From CALOCV01 sp942491955 (lineage in GTDB: Bacteria; Chlamydiota; Chlamydiia; Chlamydiales; CALOCV01), in the NCBI GenBank assembly GCA_942491955.1, contig CALOCV010000030.1, forward strand, positions 139,442 to 203,441: 64,000 bases of DNA. Reading direction: 5' to 3'. Every line of letters begins with the position of its first letter. Position 1 is the stretch's first letter. Below, one piece after another: positions 43,475-52,547 of this stretch. The notes beneath the pieces are model-generated. The model saw only the letters and a program-made list of their open reading frames with translations, searched no databases and was not told where the DNA came from. The translations under genes were made by a program, and so were the position numbers.

Positions 43475-45367
43475 AGCCACGATGATATAGGCTTGGCTTG
43501 CATAGCGATGGGCAACCTCCAAAGAAATGGGTTCGACTGTCTGATCATCGCACAAATACCACTGCTTTTTTTCTGGACGATAAACACAAGAAACGTAGTG
43601 ACCATTGCCTGCTTCTTCACCACAGTGGACGGCAAATGCGGTTGGGACATATTGGAATCGAATATCGCCTGTTTTAGAACCAAAGCCTTTTGAAAAATCG
43701 AGTGCAGGGATTGTAGGATCTCCAGCTAAAGGCATTGCATATTGCTGACGAATTTTTCCCATTTTTCCGTTGTCTTTATCATAGAAAAATTGCTTCATTT
43801 GTATGGGCATGAAGGAAGGAGGTTCTCCCTTTAAATGCAATGTCCTTTCCACTTGATCCACATAAAATCCTTCTTCTTTTACAAAATATTCCCCATCATG
43901 CGTTGTTTCCCAATATTCGGTACAATGTATTCTGTCTTGAATTATTTCTTTATCAAATAATTTATCGATCATCCCTTGTACAGTTGGAGCCTTGTTTCCA
44001 TCCTGGACAATAGGAACTTGAAGAAGTTTGAATGCCTCTTCTTTTAGAGCATAACATCGTTTTTGTCGTATAGGATGGTCAAAAGAAGTACGGTATTCTC
44101 CCTTGAATGGGGGAAAAAACACACCCAGCAACGGCTCCATTGCAGCTGATATATCTTGTTGTATGTATAGACTCCCCGGTTCTTGCAAATCGCTTATTTC
44201 TCCGGCTTTTCGTAAAGTCATAAAAAAATCATACAAACATTGACACAGGGAAGAATCGGATTCTAGCGAGGCTTCCCTTTCTTTAGATTTTTTTGATCGC
44301 AGAGGAAAGAGAGTAGAAAATAGAGTATATACAGATGTTTTGTTTGAAAGTGTACGGATAAAGGTTTGGAACCATTCTCGATTTGTAAATAATTGATTTC
44401 CTTTCCACGCCTTCTGAGCGACCCGAACTAAGGACCTTCGCAGCGGATCGGATTTCTTATCGCGCAATGGGCATCGAAGTTGTTGAACAAAAGACTCCAT
44501 GGAAAAAAATATTTGTATCATACTATTCAGCCAACACGTCACACCAAGATTGGGCAATCCTTGAGGCTGGGACAACTGGGAAAGAAAAGGAGTTTGCGGA
44601 TACTCACCTTTTTTGAGTAAAGCCAAATGAGCAATCGTTTGATGCCGTTGTTCGTCTTTGGCTTGCTCGGGAAAAATGGTAACAAAGGCTTTTGATAGTG
44701 TGAGATAGGCGGACCACTCCTCAATGCTTCCCTCTTTTCCAGAAATATCTTCTACCACATTTATAGAAGAAAAAATCCTTTCTGAAAGAGTCGTCATGCT
44801 CTTCTGCCAACTCTCTTTGTTGCTTTCACACATTCTCTTTTGTTCTTCCTGCCATCTCTCTAGAGAGCGTTGAAAACGAATGGCTTCTGCATGCATGTGC
44901 TTCTCATTTCGTTTTTTTGTGTCTGGCTCAAGAAAAAGGCACGCTTCATTCCATTTGATTATAAATTGCGCAATCTCTCCTTCTCTCTTTCCCCACTCGA
45001 GTAACGATCGCAACGACTTCCACTCCTCCCACGTCTCCCCTTCAAGGAGATCGAATGAGTGGATATTCTTTTGCATCATGGTTTGGATCTTTTTTTCCTC
45101 TTTACTAAGTGTTGTTAAAAGTTCTCCAAACAAAAATTGTGTTTGACTCTTCGGATTCCACTCCCTTCTTTGTATCTGAGAAAATTGTTCTGTATTCAAT
45201 GAAGAAGTTCCTTGAAGAAACGCGGAAAATATTCTCTTTAAAAGATCCCGAAAACGCGTCCATTGCCGTTGAAGACGCGTCAAACACAAATGAACCATCC
45301 GTTTTTGTCGCGTTGGAATAGAAACAGAAAAAGAAGATTCCATCTTTGATAATGCAGAAATACTCAT
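43457..45367 (-). CDS. USP-type ubiquitin-specific protease (deubiquitinase), candidate effector
   Basis: The 636-residue protein has a C-terminal ubiquitin C-terminal hydrolase domain (about 270-630). The Cys box is GLPNLGVTCWLNSMIQIFF with Cys278. The His box is GHYVSCVY with His590, followed by WYLCDDQTVEP with Asp607/608. These are the three hallmarks of eukaryotic USP enzymes, including the N-terminal Asn/Gly pattern of GLxNLGxTCxLNS. The first 260 residues are charged and helical, probably coiled coil. There is no signal peptide or membrane helix, which fits type III secretion into the host. The ATG at 45367 has GAGGAAAATC upstream. The frame extends upstream to 45595, but that part only mirrors the ATPase gene. 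Confidence 0.88.
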   Translation of the reverse strand: MSISALSKMESSFSVSIPTRQKRMVHLCLTRLQRQWTRFRDLLKRIFSAFLQGTSSLNTEQFSQIQRREWNPKSQTQFLFGELLTTLSKEEKKIQTMMQKNIHSFDLLEGETWEEWKSLRSLLEWGKREGEIAQFIIKWNEACLFLEPDTKKRNEKHMHAEAIRFQRSLERWQEEQKRMCESNKESWQKSMTTLSERIFSSINVVEDISGKEGSIEEWSAYLTLSKAFVTIFPEQAKDEQRHQTIAHLALLKKGEYPQTPFLSQLSQPQGLPNLGVTCWLNSMIQIFFSMESFVQQLRCPLRDKKSDPLRRSLVRVAQKAWKGNQLFTNREWFQTFIRTLSNKTSVYTLFSTLFPLRSKKSKEREASLESDSSLCQCLYDFFMTLRKAGEISDLQEPGSLYIQQDISAAMEPLLGVFFPPFKGEYRTSFDHPIRQKRCYALKEEAFKLLQVPIVQDGNKAPTVQGMIDKLFDKEIIQDRIHCTEYWETTHDGEYFVKEEGFYVDQVERTLHLKGEPPSFMPIQMKQFFYDKDNGKMGKIRQQYAMPLAGDPTIPALDFSKGFGSKTGDIRFQYVPTAFAVHCGEEAGNGHYVSCVYRPEKKQWYLCDDQTVEPISLEVAHRYASQAYIIVASHVSG

Positions 45368-45435
45368 GATTTTCCTCAGATTACCCGACGAGTCTACGAA
45401 AATCGGACTTTCTGTTACAGGATATTGTGGTCGTT

Positions 45436-47317
45436 CTAATGCGTAGCGTCCAAACTCCCCAAGCGGAGACTGTTGGCAATCACAAGAAGCGTAACGCCGA
45501 CATCGGCAATGATCGCCATGGATAGATTGGCATAGCCTATAAGGGCTAACACAACGAAAAGAATTTTTACCCCTATCGCTCCCCCTGTATTCCAACGAAT
45601 GATATCGATCGTGCGTTTTCCCAGATCGATCAAAAACGGGATCAGAGAGAGGCGATCGTTGAGAATCACAACAGGAGCCGCCTCAATCGCCGTATCACTC
45701 GCTAGAGATTGCATGGTAATACTCAACACTTGCTAAAGCAAGTGAGGGGGCATCATTCACTCCATCTCCTACCATACCGACGACATCATATTGTTTTAGC
45801 AAATTCTTGATGGTCTCCGCCTTATCCCCCGGAAGCTGCTCCGAAAAAACCTGCTTGATGTTCAATCCATCAGCTACCACCTTAGCAGAAAGCGCATGAT
45901 CTCCCGTCACAAGAACCACCTCGATTCCCCTATCCTGCAATGTAGCAACTAACGAAGGACTCTCTTGCCTCAAAGCATCCGATAGAGCAATGATCCCTTT
46001 AACCCTTCTGTGCGTACTAATCACAACGACCGTTTTGCCCTCTTGTTGCAAAGCTTCGATCTGTGCAATCACATTTTCAGGCACGTCATGTTCTTCGAGA
46101 ACAAATGAAAGCTTGCCCAAACAGTGGTGTTTATCGTCACAAACACAACAATCGGCTTGGATCCCTTTCCCTGTGATCGATCGGAAATTTTCTACACGAT
46201 GTGGTGTGAGTTCTTCCTCTTTTGCCTTTTCTAAAATGCTCTCCGCTAAAGGATGTTCCGAAAACACTTCAAGACCTGCAGCACATTCCAAAAGTTGCCT
46301 CTCTGTTACATCGGAAAAAGAGATGATATCGGTCACAACAGGCCTCCCTTCCGTTAGCGTCCGCGTCTTATCAAATGCAAATGCTTTTACCTGACCAAGC
46401 GCCTCAAGATAGCGTCCTCCCTTGATCAATGCCCCCTTTTTCGAAGCATTACCAACAGCTGCATAAATGGAGATGGGAGTAGAAATTACCAAAGCACTGG
46501 GGCATGCAATGACAAGAAGCGTCAAAGATCCTTGAATGCCCTCGATGAAGGATTGATGTCCCCACAAGAGAGAAAAAACGATCCAGAAAAGGGCCAAAAC
46601 AAGAATGGCGGGTGTGTAGTATTGGGAAAATTTTTCAATAAACTTTTGCGTTTGCGCTTTTTCTCGTGTTGCTTGCTCAGTAATTTTTTGGATTTTGGCC
46701 AACACCGATTCCTTTTCTTCTTGCGTCACCTCGACTTCCAAAGATCCCTGTTTATTCTGTGTACCCGCAAAGACAGAATCGCCAACCCCCTTGTCGCGCG
46801 CAATCGGTTCTCCTGTGATCGTCGACTCATCGACAAAGGAACTCCCCTCGATCACTTTCCCATCCAATGCGATCATCTCACCCGGTCGAATCCGAATGGT
46901 CTCCCCTTTTTTGATCTCTTCTACCCGAACCCGTTTTCCATCGCTCTGCCGTTCCACCTCCTTCGGCATCCTTTCTAAAAGATTAGCAAGAGCCGAACGA
47001 CTCTTCTCAATCCCTAAATCTTCCAATTTCTCGGCCAAGGTATACAAAACGATAACAATGGCCGCCTCTTCGTACTGTCCGAGAAGAAAAGCGCCCACAA
47101 CAGCAATCACCATGAGCAACTGAATGCTTTGCCAACGGAGATGGAATAATGCCACCAAACCGTGATAAAGTGTGGCATAACCAATCCCAAAGATCAGGAT
47201 TAATGAGAGAGGAATCGCATAAAATGGCGAAAGAACATACCCCGAAAGAACCTGCCCTTCGAGAATCAAGACCAGAACAACACCAAAAAGTAACCACAAC
47301 CACTGCAACGTTCGCAT
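45436..47317 (-). pseudogene. Heavy-metal P1B-type ATPase, frameshifted and motif-degenerate
   Basis: Two frames together form a P1B ATPase of about 630 residues. The main frame (47317 to 45695) has TGEP, IACPSALVISTP, the phosphorylation site DKTRTLT, SEHPLAES, VLVTGD and GMVGDGVNDAP. The second (to 45436) continues with SLASDTAIEAAPVVIL and the last two helices. They part near 45700-45710 by one extra base. The family-invariant Gly of DKTGT is Arg here, and the ion motif is CPS instead of CPC. No N-terminal metal-binding domain is present, but a Cys/His cluster (CCVCDDKHHC) lies in the nucleotide domain. It is most likely a zinc/cadmium-type pump in decay. Confidence 0.82.
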
Positions 47318-47400
47318 GGCTCATGTATAACCGTTCAAAAGCTTTTTACCCTATCAAAAAAGAGGCGAGAATAGAAATTTTTGCTTCTCTTTGCCAGACA

Positions 47401-47425
47401 CCAATTCTTGAAGTTGTTTGGGTAT
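47401..47425 (-). repeat. 25-bp dispersed repeat, copy 2
   Basis: Exact inverse of 17622-17646, in the 213-bp gap between the ATPase pseudogene and the next gene. The rest of that gap shows only A/T-rich leader sequence and the ribosome site. Confidence 0.65.
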
Positions 47426-47530
47426 ATGCTCGGTTCTCCGTTTCAGAAAGGGACGTGATCGGTTACCATAAAATTTCCTTTTTATCCTTTTTCCTGTATC
47501 CTAACTGTACTGATTTTTATCGAGGTGGTA

Positions 47531-48511
47531 ATGCATAAGGCGTTTTTTCTCTTTCTCCTTCTCCCATTCTGGGGTTTCGCCGATTTGGAAGATGATGTCT
47601 ATGGCTCTGAAGAGATCCATGAAGTGACAAAAGAGGCCCCCTTCTCCGTCAAGATTGTAGGCGATTACATTGGAAAATCTCACGTCACTCGCGTAAATAC
47701 CACCTCCTCGACAAAAGCCCTTCTTGGACTCGATACCGAAGAACAAATCAGTGACTTTAAACGCAATATCGAACACTCAGAAATCGACTTTGGTATCGGA
47801 GGTCCTCAACTCACCGCCGTCTTTGCCTACAACCCCGATTGTTGCGAAGGAGCCTATGCCATGCTAGGCTATAACTGGATCTATCTCGGCTGGGGCGAAA
47901 ATCCCCTTTTCCGCGAAACCCATTACCAAATTGTCAATGCCGGTTTCGGCGTTTTCACCAAGCGGTGGAGAGACTGGTTTTGGATCGTGCAAGCAAGCAT
48001 CAACATCGATGCAGAAAGACCGAGTCTTTGGCACTATTCGACCTATGACATCACCTTTTGGGGACGCCGTGCCTGGAGCCAAAATTTTGGCTATAACGTC
48101 GGCGTATTGATACAAACGGGAATGAAAATGGACCGATTCTATCCCATCATTGGTATCGATTGGGAATTCAATGAACATTGGAAACTCAATTTGATCTTCC
48201 CCATCAATTTCTCCATCATCTACACATGGAATAAAAACTGGGCGTTCTCCATCGCCTCTCGCTTCTTTAATGTACGGAGCCGCGCAGGACCGGGCGGCGT
48301 CATTTCTCGAGGAACGTGGCGTTACGAAAATACTGGTGTGGAGGGGATGATCGCCTATACCTTGCCTCGCTGGGGTCTAGAAGCTAATGTCCATGCTGGA
48401 TTGGCAACGGGAGCTCATGTGCGCATTGCCGATTTTGATAATCAAAACCCAAGCCATTTCCGCACCAATCCCGCACCGTATGGCGGAGCAGAAGTGACCT
48501 TGAAATTTTAG
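47531..48511 (+). CDS. Predicted outer membrane protein, DUF6268-like barrel
   Basis: The 326-residue protein has a signal peptide (MHKAFFLFLLLPFWGFA), a short acidic segment, then many amphipathic strands rich in Trp/Tyr (YNWIYLGWGENP, WFWIVQASINID, WNKNWAFSIASRFF). It ends GGAEVTLKF with a terminal Phe. The layout suggests a 12- to 14-strand barrel. The start at 47531 has GAGG five bases upstream. Its spacing of seven bases to the DUF2156 gene suggests cotranscription. Confidence 0.75.
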   Translation: MHKAFFLFLLLPFWGFADLEDDVYGSEEIHEVTKEAPFSVKIVGDYIGKSHVTRVNTTSSTKALLGLDTEEQISDFKRNIEHSEIDFGIGGPQLTAVFAYNPDCCEGAYAMLGYNWIYLGWGENPLFRETHYQIVNAGFGVFTKRWRDWFWIVQASINIDAERPSLWHYSTYDITFWGRRAWSQNFGYNVGVLIQTGMKMDRFYPIIGIDWEFNEHWKLNLIFPINFSIIYTWNKNWAFSIASRFFNVRSRAGPGGVISRGTWRYENTGVEGMIAYTLPRWGLEANVHAGLATGAHVRIADFDNQNPSHFRTNPAPYGGAEVTLKF

Positions 48512-48518
48512 TGTTTTT

Positions 48519-49346
48519 ATGGAGAGACTCGATTGGAACCATTACGATCTACTCCTCTCTTTTTTTAAGACATACTCTTCTGAAGTTGCCGATACACAAT
48601 TGACGAATGTGTTAATCTGGTCTTCCGTACGCTCGACGTATGTTCTCATCGAAAAAAAGACACTGTTTTTCTTCCTTCCTTCCCCAAAAAAACCCAATTC
48701 ATGGATTGTTTTTAGAGAACCGATTGGTGCCTATCCCCTCTCTTCTCTTCTTCGCGATACAAATCTTTCGGTTGAGGGCATTGTTCGTGCTCCTACCTCG
48801 ATGCTCCATGAATGTTTTCATCTAGGATGGTCGATGAAAACCGATCCTTCCCATGCGGAATACATCTACTCCACAAAAATTTGGTCTTCCTTCGAGGGAC
48901 ACGCCCTGCATCGGCAAAGACAATTCTTACACAAATTTTTTCGCGAAAAAAACTGGAGTTACTCTCCTCTGTATTTAAAAGAGAAGAGAGAAGCAGAAGC
49001 ATTTTTCTTTGATATTGTTAAAGATCCCGAACAGAGAGAAGTCGCACAGCGGTTGTTTCAATATCTGCACATCATCCCTTTTGAAGGGGCTTTGCTTCGC
49101 GTGGATGGAGAGATCGTCGCTCTATTGATCGGTGAATGCATCTCTTCTACCACATTGCTTGCCCACTTGGGAAAAGGCAAAGAGAACGGCGATTTTATGG
49201 TCTTGCTTCACCTTTTTGCCCAACACACCTGCGAAAAATACACATGGATCAATTTGGAACAAGACCTAGGCATCCCAGGCCTACGCACCTTTAAAGAGCG
49301 TCTCTCTCCAAGCCACCAAATCGTGAAATGGTCTTCTTATCCTTGA
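48519..49346 (+). CDS. DUF2156 (LPG synthase C-terminal-like) protein
   Basis: The 275-residue cytosolic protein with a double-GNAT-like fold is related to the aminoacyl-transfer domain of MprF. Visible family marks are LTNVLIWSS-like N-terminal strands, IPFEGALLRVDGEIVALLIGE, and the C-terminal YTWINLEQDLGIPGLRTFK, which matches the xxNxEQDxGxxGLRxxK signature. It may modify a lipid or peptide, but no membrane domain is attached. Its stop overlaps the start of the 33-bp direct repeat. Confidence 0.8.
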   Translation: MERLDWNHYDLLLSFFKTYSSEVADTQLTNVLIWSSVRSTYVLIEKKTLFFFLPSPKKPNSWIVFREPIGAYPLSSLLRDTNLSVEGIVRAPTSMLHECFHLGWSMKTDPSHAEYIYSTKIWSSFEGHALHRQRQFLHKFFREKNWSYSPLYLKEKREAEAFFFDIVKDPEQREVAQRLFQYLHIIPFEGALLRVDGEIVALLIGECISSTTLLAHLGKGKENGDFMVLLHLFAQHTCEKYTWINLEQDLGIPGLRTFKERLSPSHQIVKWSSYP

Positions 49347-49376
49347 ACCTATCCACAAACTCATTTTGCGAACTTT
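49344..49376 (+). repeat. 33-bp direct repeat, left copy
   Basis: The bases beginning TGAACCTATCCACAAACTC recur exactly at 52460-52492. The two copies bracket the two-gene module 49929-52423 and the repeat-rich segment before it. Confidence 0.75.
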
Positions 49377-49377
49377 G

Positions 49378-49544
49378 CAAGGTTATTTCTGATAAATGGT
49401 ATTACCTGTTAAAGGATCCGTTTTACGTCCATCTATTTCTTCAGATACATCAGGATTAACTAAATAATTCATACTCCCCTCTGTGTTCTCTGTGGGCTCT
49501 GTGGTAGTTTATAATCTTTTCACAAGCAAAACAGTAAAAACAGT
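49378..49544 (-). mobile_element. Remnant of a GxxExxY element joined to an IS5-like transposase tail
   Basis: A 31-codon N-terminal piece of GxxExxY (ATG 49472, with KTDPLTGN as in 19111-19509) is followed by the CACAGAG-type repeat (49474-49510). The last about 34 bases of the IS5-like transposase come next (49511-49544). The junction is the same as in the nested element at 19022-20436, so the composite was copied or recombined as a unit and then eroded. Confidence 0.72.
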
Positions 49545-49786
49545 AATAGACTTCTTTCGAAACTGCAATCCCGTGCCTCTGCCTGTGCCCGTGCCCCTGC
49601 CCGCCCTTTCCCGATTAAACTTTAACAGAAATTAATTGGACTCATTTCTAAGAAAGGGTCGAGAACTGATAGTACGAATAGTATCGATTCTGGTCAAAAT
49701 GGCTCAACGAAAAAATTAATAGGGAAAGGGCGGGCAAGGCACGGGCAGGCAGAGGCACGGGATTGCAGTTTCGAAAGAAGTCTATT
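49545..49786. mobile_element. 242-bp MITE-like element with GC-rich 65-68-bp inverted ends
   Basis: The left end (49545-49612, beginning AATAGACTTCTTTCGAAACT) and right end (49722-49786) are near-perfect inverted complements. They include a hexamer-like run built of GTGCC/CTGCC units. The 109-bp AT-rich interior has no open frame. It interrupts the IS5-like remnant. The rest of the gap, 49787-49928, is A/T-rich leader with a good ribosome site for the next gene. Confidence 0.75.
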
Positions 49787-49928
49787 GATGACACGCCCTA
49801 TTGTATTTAGCAGGATCTTGGATTAAATCCCAAGTTTTCTATAAATAGATATATACATATTTTACTTGAAAAAAAACAATAAAATCATTTACACTCTCCT
49901 TTGCCATGTTTTTGGAGGGAGAAATTTC

Positions 49929-51710
49929 ATGCCTAATTTTCGAATTGTAAACGATGCCAATCAAATCCCACTAGATTGCCGATGGTCAGATGCACCCAAA
50001 TTCAACAGCAAAAATCGGATTGTCTCTGAAAGCGGAGCCGAAATAGATATCGTTAGCCACAGCAATCGCTACAAAATAATCGCGAAAAAGGAACGTTTAT
50101 TTTCTCGCATCGAACGCATCGGACGAGCCTTATTGGGCATTTTAGCAATAGGTTCTTCACTCGGATTCGCCCTACTAGCAAAAAGAGTCAGACAATTATT
50201 TACCAAAGGAAAATGCAGTGCCCGTTTCGCTAAGGCATTGGAAAAACAAACCGAATGCTATAGAGCTAGTGATAATGGAGAAATATTTTATCTCGATCCT
50301 CAGCTTGCATTTACTGGAATACCAATGCCTTCCAATCAATATGCCAATTTTGCTCTTATTCGAGTCAATGGAGAACAACAATGGATTCCCGTCATCGGGG
50401 GGAATACAATCCAACGAGGATACAGAACCTATCAAGGGTCTACTATTGAACTTTTTTTCGAAATTGTAAAAAAACAAAATACAGACCAATCGATCTTATT
50501 GACCTACTTTTTAGAACATCCAGATAATACCATCGACCAAGAAAAATTAATCGAATACCTCCTGGAAAAAGATGAGACGGGCAGTATGCGCATCAGCATG
50601 TTGCATCCAACTATGCTTCCGGATATGTTGGATTATCTCAAAATAAAAGGGAAAAAGGTCGATCTAACCGAGAAATCCCCGAAAGGGAAAACCCTATTCA
50701 TGCAATGGGCCGGCCAAGGCTACCCAGACATCACTCAACGCTTGCTCGAACAAGACCCTTCGATCATTCAACAAGTCAGAGGAGCTCTTCCATCCCCGTT
50801 CCTCCAAGCCTCTTCACAATCCGACGTCAAGAGATACCTGCAAGAAGCCGAAATTCTTCTAAAGGCAATGGAGCATGAGAAAATGGATTTTACCGAAGAA
50901 GAGCAATGGATGCAACGCGTCTTTCACAATGACACCGCATTTTCCGTAGATGCTTTTGCAAAGCTTAATCCAACCTTTCAAACCACTCTTTATTTTGTGG
51001 CTAAAGCACATGGATGCCAAAACATCGTCGACAAATTGAATCCTGTATTGGGTATCCAGAAAAATGCGTTTTTCTGGAACGGTTTGAAAACAATGGCGCG
51101 TGACATGCAAGCGATCGATAACACTCAAATTGTTAAACAATTCTTCGATCATCAGCAGATTATCAAAAAAAGCACTTCTAATAATACATATCGAGAACGA
51201 GACACTCCCCTGGATTGTCAAACCATGTTCATGGAAAATGTCATCCGAGAGCTTGGATGCCAACATGTCAAATACCCACACAAAATCATTGTTCTTGCAG
51301 ATAATGAAGAAAATATCCAATTTCGAATCAAGAGTATGAATGTGTTTCCTGCCTCCAATTTAAATCCCCCACTATGGACTATCATCGAAAACAATATCCC
51401 GTCGGTCGCCCGCAAGATCACCTTAGATGAGGCCCTTGAACTCGCCCATATTTTGGAAAAAACAGGTTTGCAAACTTCCTTTAAAAAATTGTTTAAAATC
51501 GCTCAGGAAAACATTTACTTCACACCGGGTTTATTGAAAGGCATTCGTTTTGGTCAACCCGATTTTGATCAGATAGAATCCATTACCGAGTGGTTAGATC
51601 CCATACATCAAGACCTCTTTATTAAAGAATGCCATAAGAGAAAACAGGACTACATGGAACATGAGAGAAAAAATAAAAAGCAAGGTTTGGAAATGTGGAG
51701 GATACGATGA
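49929..51710 (+). CDS. Large hypothetical protein, candidate secreted host-interaction protein
   Basis: The 593-residue product starts at ATG 49929 (GGAGGGAG upstream). An in-frame but poorly initiated codon is at 49866. A single hydrophobic segment near residues 64-84 (GRALLGILAIGSSLGFALLA) is followed by a long soluble part. One region (KTLFMQWAGQGYPDITQRLLEQDP, read in two halves) resembles an ankyrin repeat, the rest is helical. It overlaps the next gene by ATGA. Base composition is more A-rich than the surrounding genes. No family recognised. Effector status is an inference from context. Confidence 0.7.
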   Translation: MPNFRIVNDANQIPLDCRWSDAPKFNSKNRIVSESGAEIDIVSHSNRYKIIAKKERLFSRIERIGRALLGILAIGSSLGFALLAKRVRQLFTKGKCSARFAKALEKQTECYRASDNGEIFYLDPQLAFTGIPMPSNQYANFALIRVNGEQQWIPVIGGNTIQRGYRTYQGSTIELFFEIVKKQNTDQSILLTYFLEHPDNTIDQEKLIEYLLEKDETGSMRISMLHPTMLPDMLDYLKIKGKKVDLTEKSPKGKTLFMQWAGQGYPDITQRLLEQDPSIIQQVRGALPSPFLQASSQSDVKRYLQEAEILLKAMEHEKMDFTEEEQWMQRVFHNDTAFSVDAFAKLNPTFQTTLYFVAKAHGCQNIVDKLNPVLGIQKNAFFWNGLKTMARDMQAIDNTQIVKQFFDHQQIIKKSTSNNTYRERDTPLDCQTMFMENVIRELGCQHVKYPHKIIVLADNEENIQFRIKSMNVFPASNLNPPLWTIIENNIPSVARKITLDEALELAHILEKTGLQTSFKKLFKIAQENIYFTPGLLKGIRFGQPDFDQIESITEWLDPIHQDLFIKECHKRKQDYMEHERKNKKQGLEMWRIR

Positions 51711-52423
51711 AAATTTCTTTAGAAAATACCATCAAAGCATTTGAACAATCGTATCAAAGAGAATCAAATCGCATGCCAGAAACGATTCGTCAGCTCCCAT
51801 TATCGATTCCACAAGGAGGTTTTGCAGATAATTATTTACAACTGCGCACGCAAAAAGATCGTTATAATAGCAAAATTGAGACCCTGAACAGGGCGATTGA
51901 CGAATGGATCTCTACAAAAAACAGCTCAGAAAAAACATTTTTCACTCAGGAAAATTTAAAGTCCGAGAGCGCAAAATATAAGCGAAAAAAATGGGTATGC
52001 TACGCTCTCAATACAGGAGTGGTTTTGGGCGCAATAGGTGCTGTTTTATTAGGTGTTGTTTTGCTCGTGTCCATTATTGTCTCTCCTCTTTTTTTTGTTG
52101 CAATTGCCTCGGTGTATGAAGCTCCTCTTTTTTTAATACCCGCTTTTTTTGCTGCAAGTATTGCTCTACCAACGGGATTACTCACCGCTTTTGGATCGCA
52201 AGGATTTTTTGGAGAATGCGCTTTATCTTTACCTTTACAACGTCCAAATAAAATCGATCAGAGACTCCTTAGCAAAAATTTCGAATACTTCGTTAAAACG
52301 ATGATCGAGGAGAGGCTAGGTTTTTATGTTCAGAAGGAAAATTTAATGGATCCCACCCTTCACGAATTCTACAAAACGTACAAAAAAGCGGTTCTTACAC
52401 CGCCCAAGGAAACCATTTCGTAA
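51707..52423 (+). CDS. Inc-like protein with bilobed hydrophobic domain
   Basis: The 238-residue protein has a helical N-terminal part (about 1-105), a bilobed hydrophobic region (about 108-165: WVCYALNTGVVLGAIGAVLL and APLFLIPAFFAASIALPTGL), then a charged C-terminal tail. There is no Sec signal. This is the classical inclusion-membrane-protein layout. GGAGG precedes the ATG, which overlaps the stop of the preceding gene, so the two products may act together at the inclusion membrane. Confidence 0.7.
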   Translation: MKISLENTIKAFEQSYQRESNRMPETIRQLPLSIPQGGFADNYLQLRTQKDRYNSKIETLNRAIDEWISTKNSSEKTFFTQENLKSESAKYKRKKWVCYALNTGVVLGAIGAVLLGVVLLVSIIVSPLFFVAIASVYEAPLFLIPAFFAASIALPTGLLTAFGSQGFFGECALSLPLQRPNKIDQRLLSKNFEYFVKTMIEERLGFYVQKENLMDPTLHEFYKTYKKAVLTPPKETIS

Positions 52424-52459
52424 CCACTCACGCCTCTTTATGAAACTGAGGGCAAAGCA

Positions 52460-52492
52460 TGAACCTATCCACAAACTCATTTTGCGAACTTT
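52460..52492 (+). repeat. 33-bp direct repeat, right copy
   Basis: Exact copy of 49344-49376, between the Inc-like gene and the aconitase end. The remaining gap (52493-52547) is A/T-rich and shows no clear terminator. Confidence 0.75.
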
Positions 52493-52547
52493 TCAAGTGT
52501 TTTTTGCCCTTTTTAGAAAACGATATTTGGTATTATTAGGATTGGTA

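Noticed and set aside
43457..43700. Short plus-strand frame at 43493-43693 as a gene
   Set aside because: It is the mirror of the His-box region of the USP-like gene and has no ribosome site.
45368..45595. 76-residue N-terminal extension of the USP-like protein
   Set aside because: The stretch overlaps the last helices of the P1B ATPase in another frame and is Arg/Cys-rich shadow sequence. The ATG at 45367 has a clear ribosome site.
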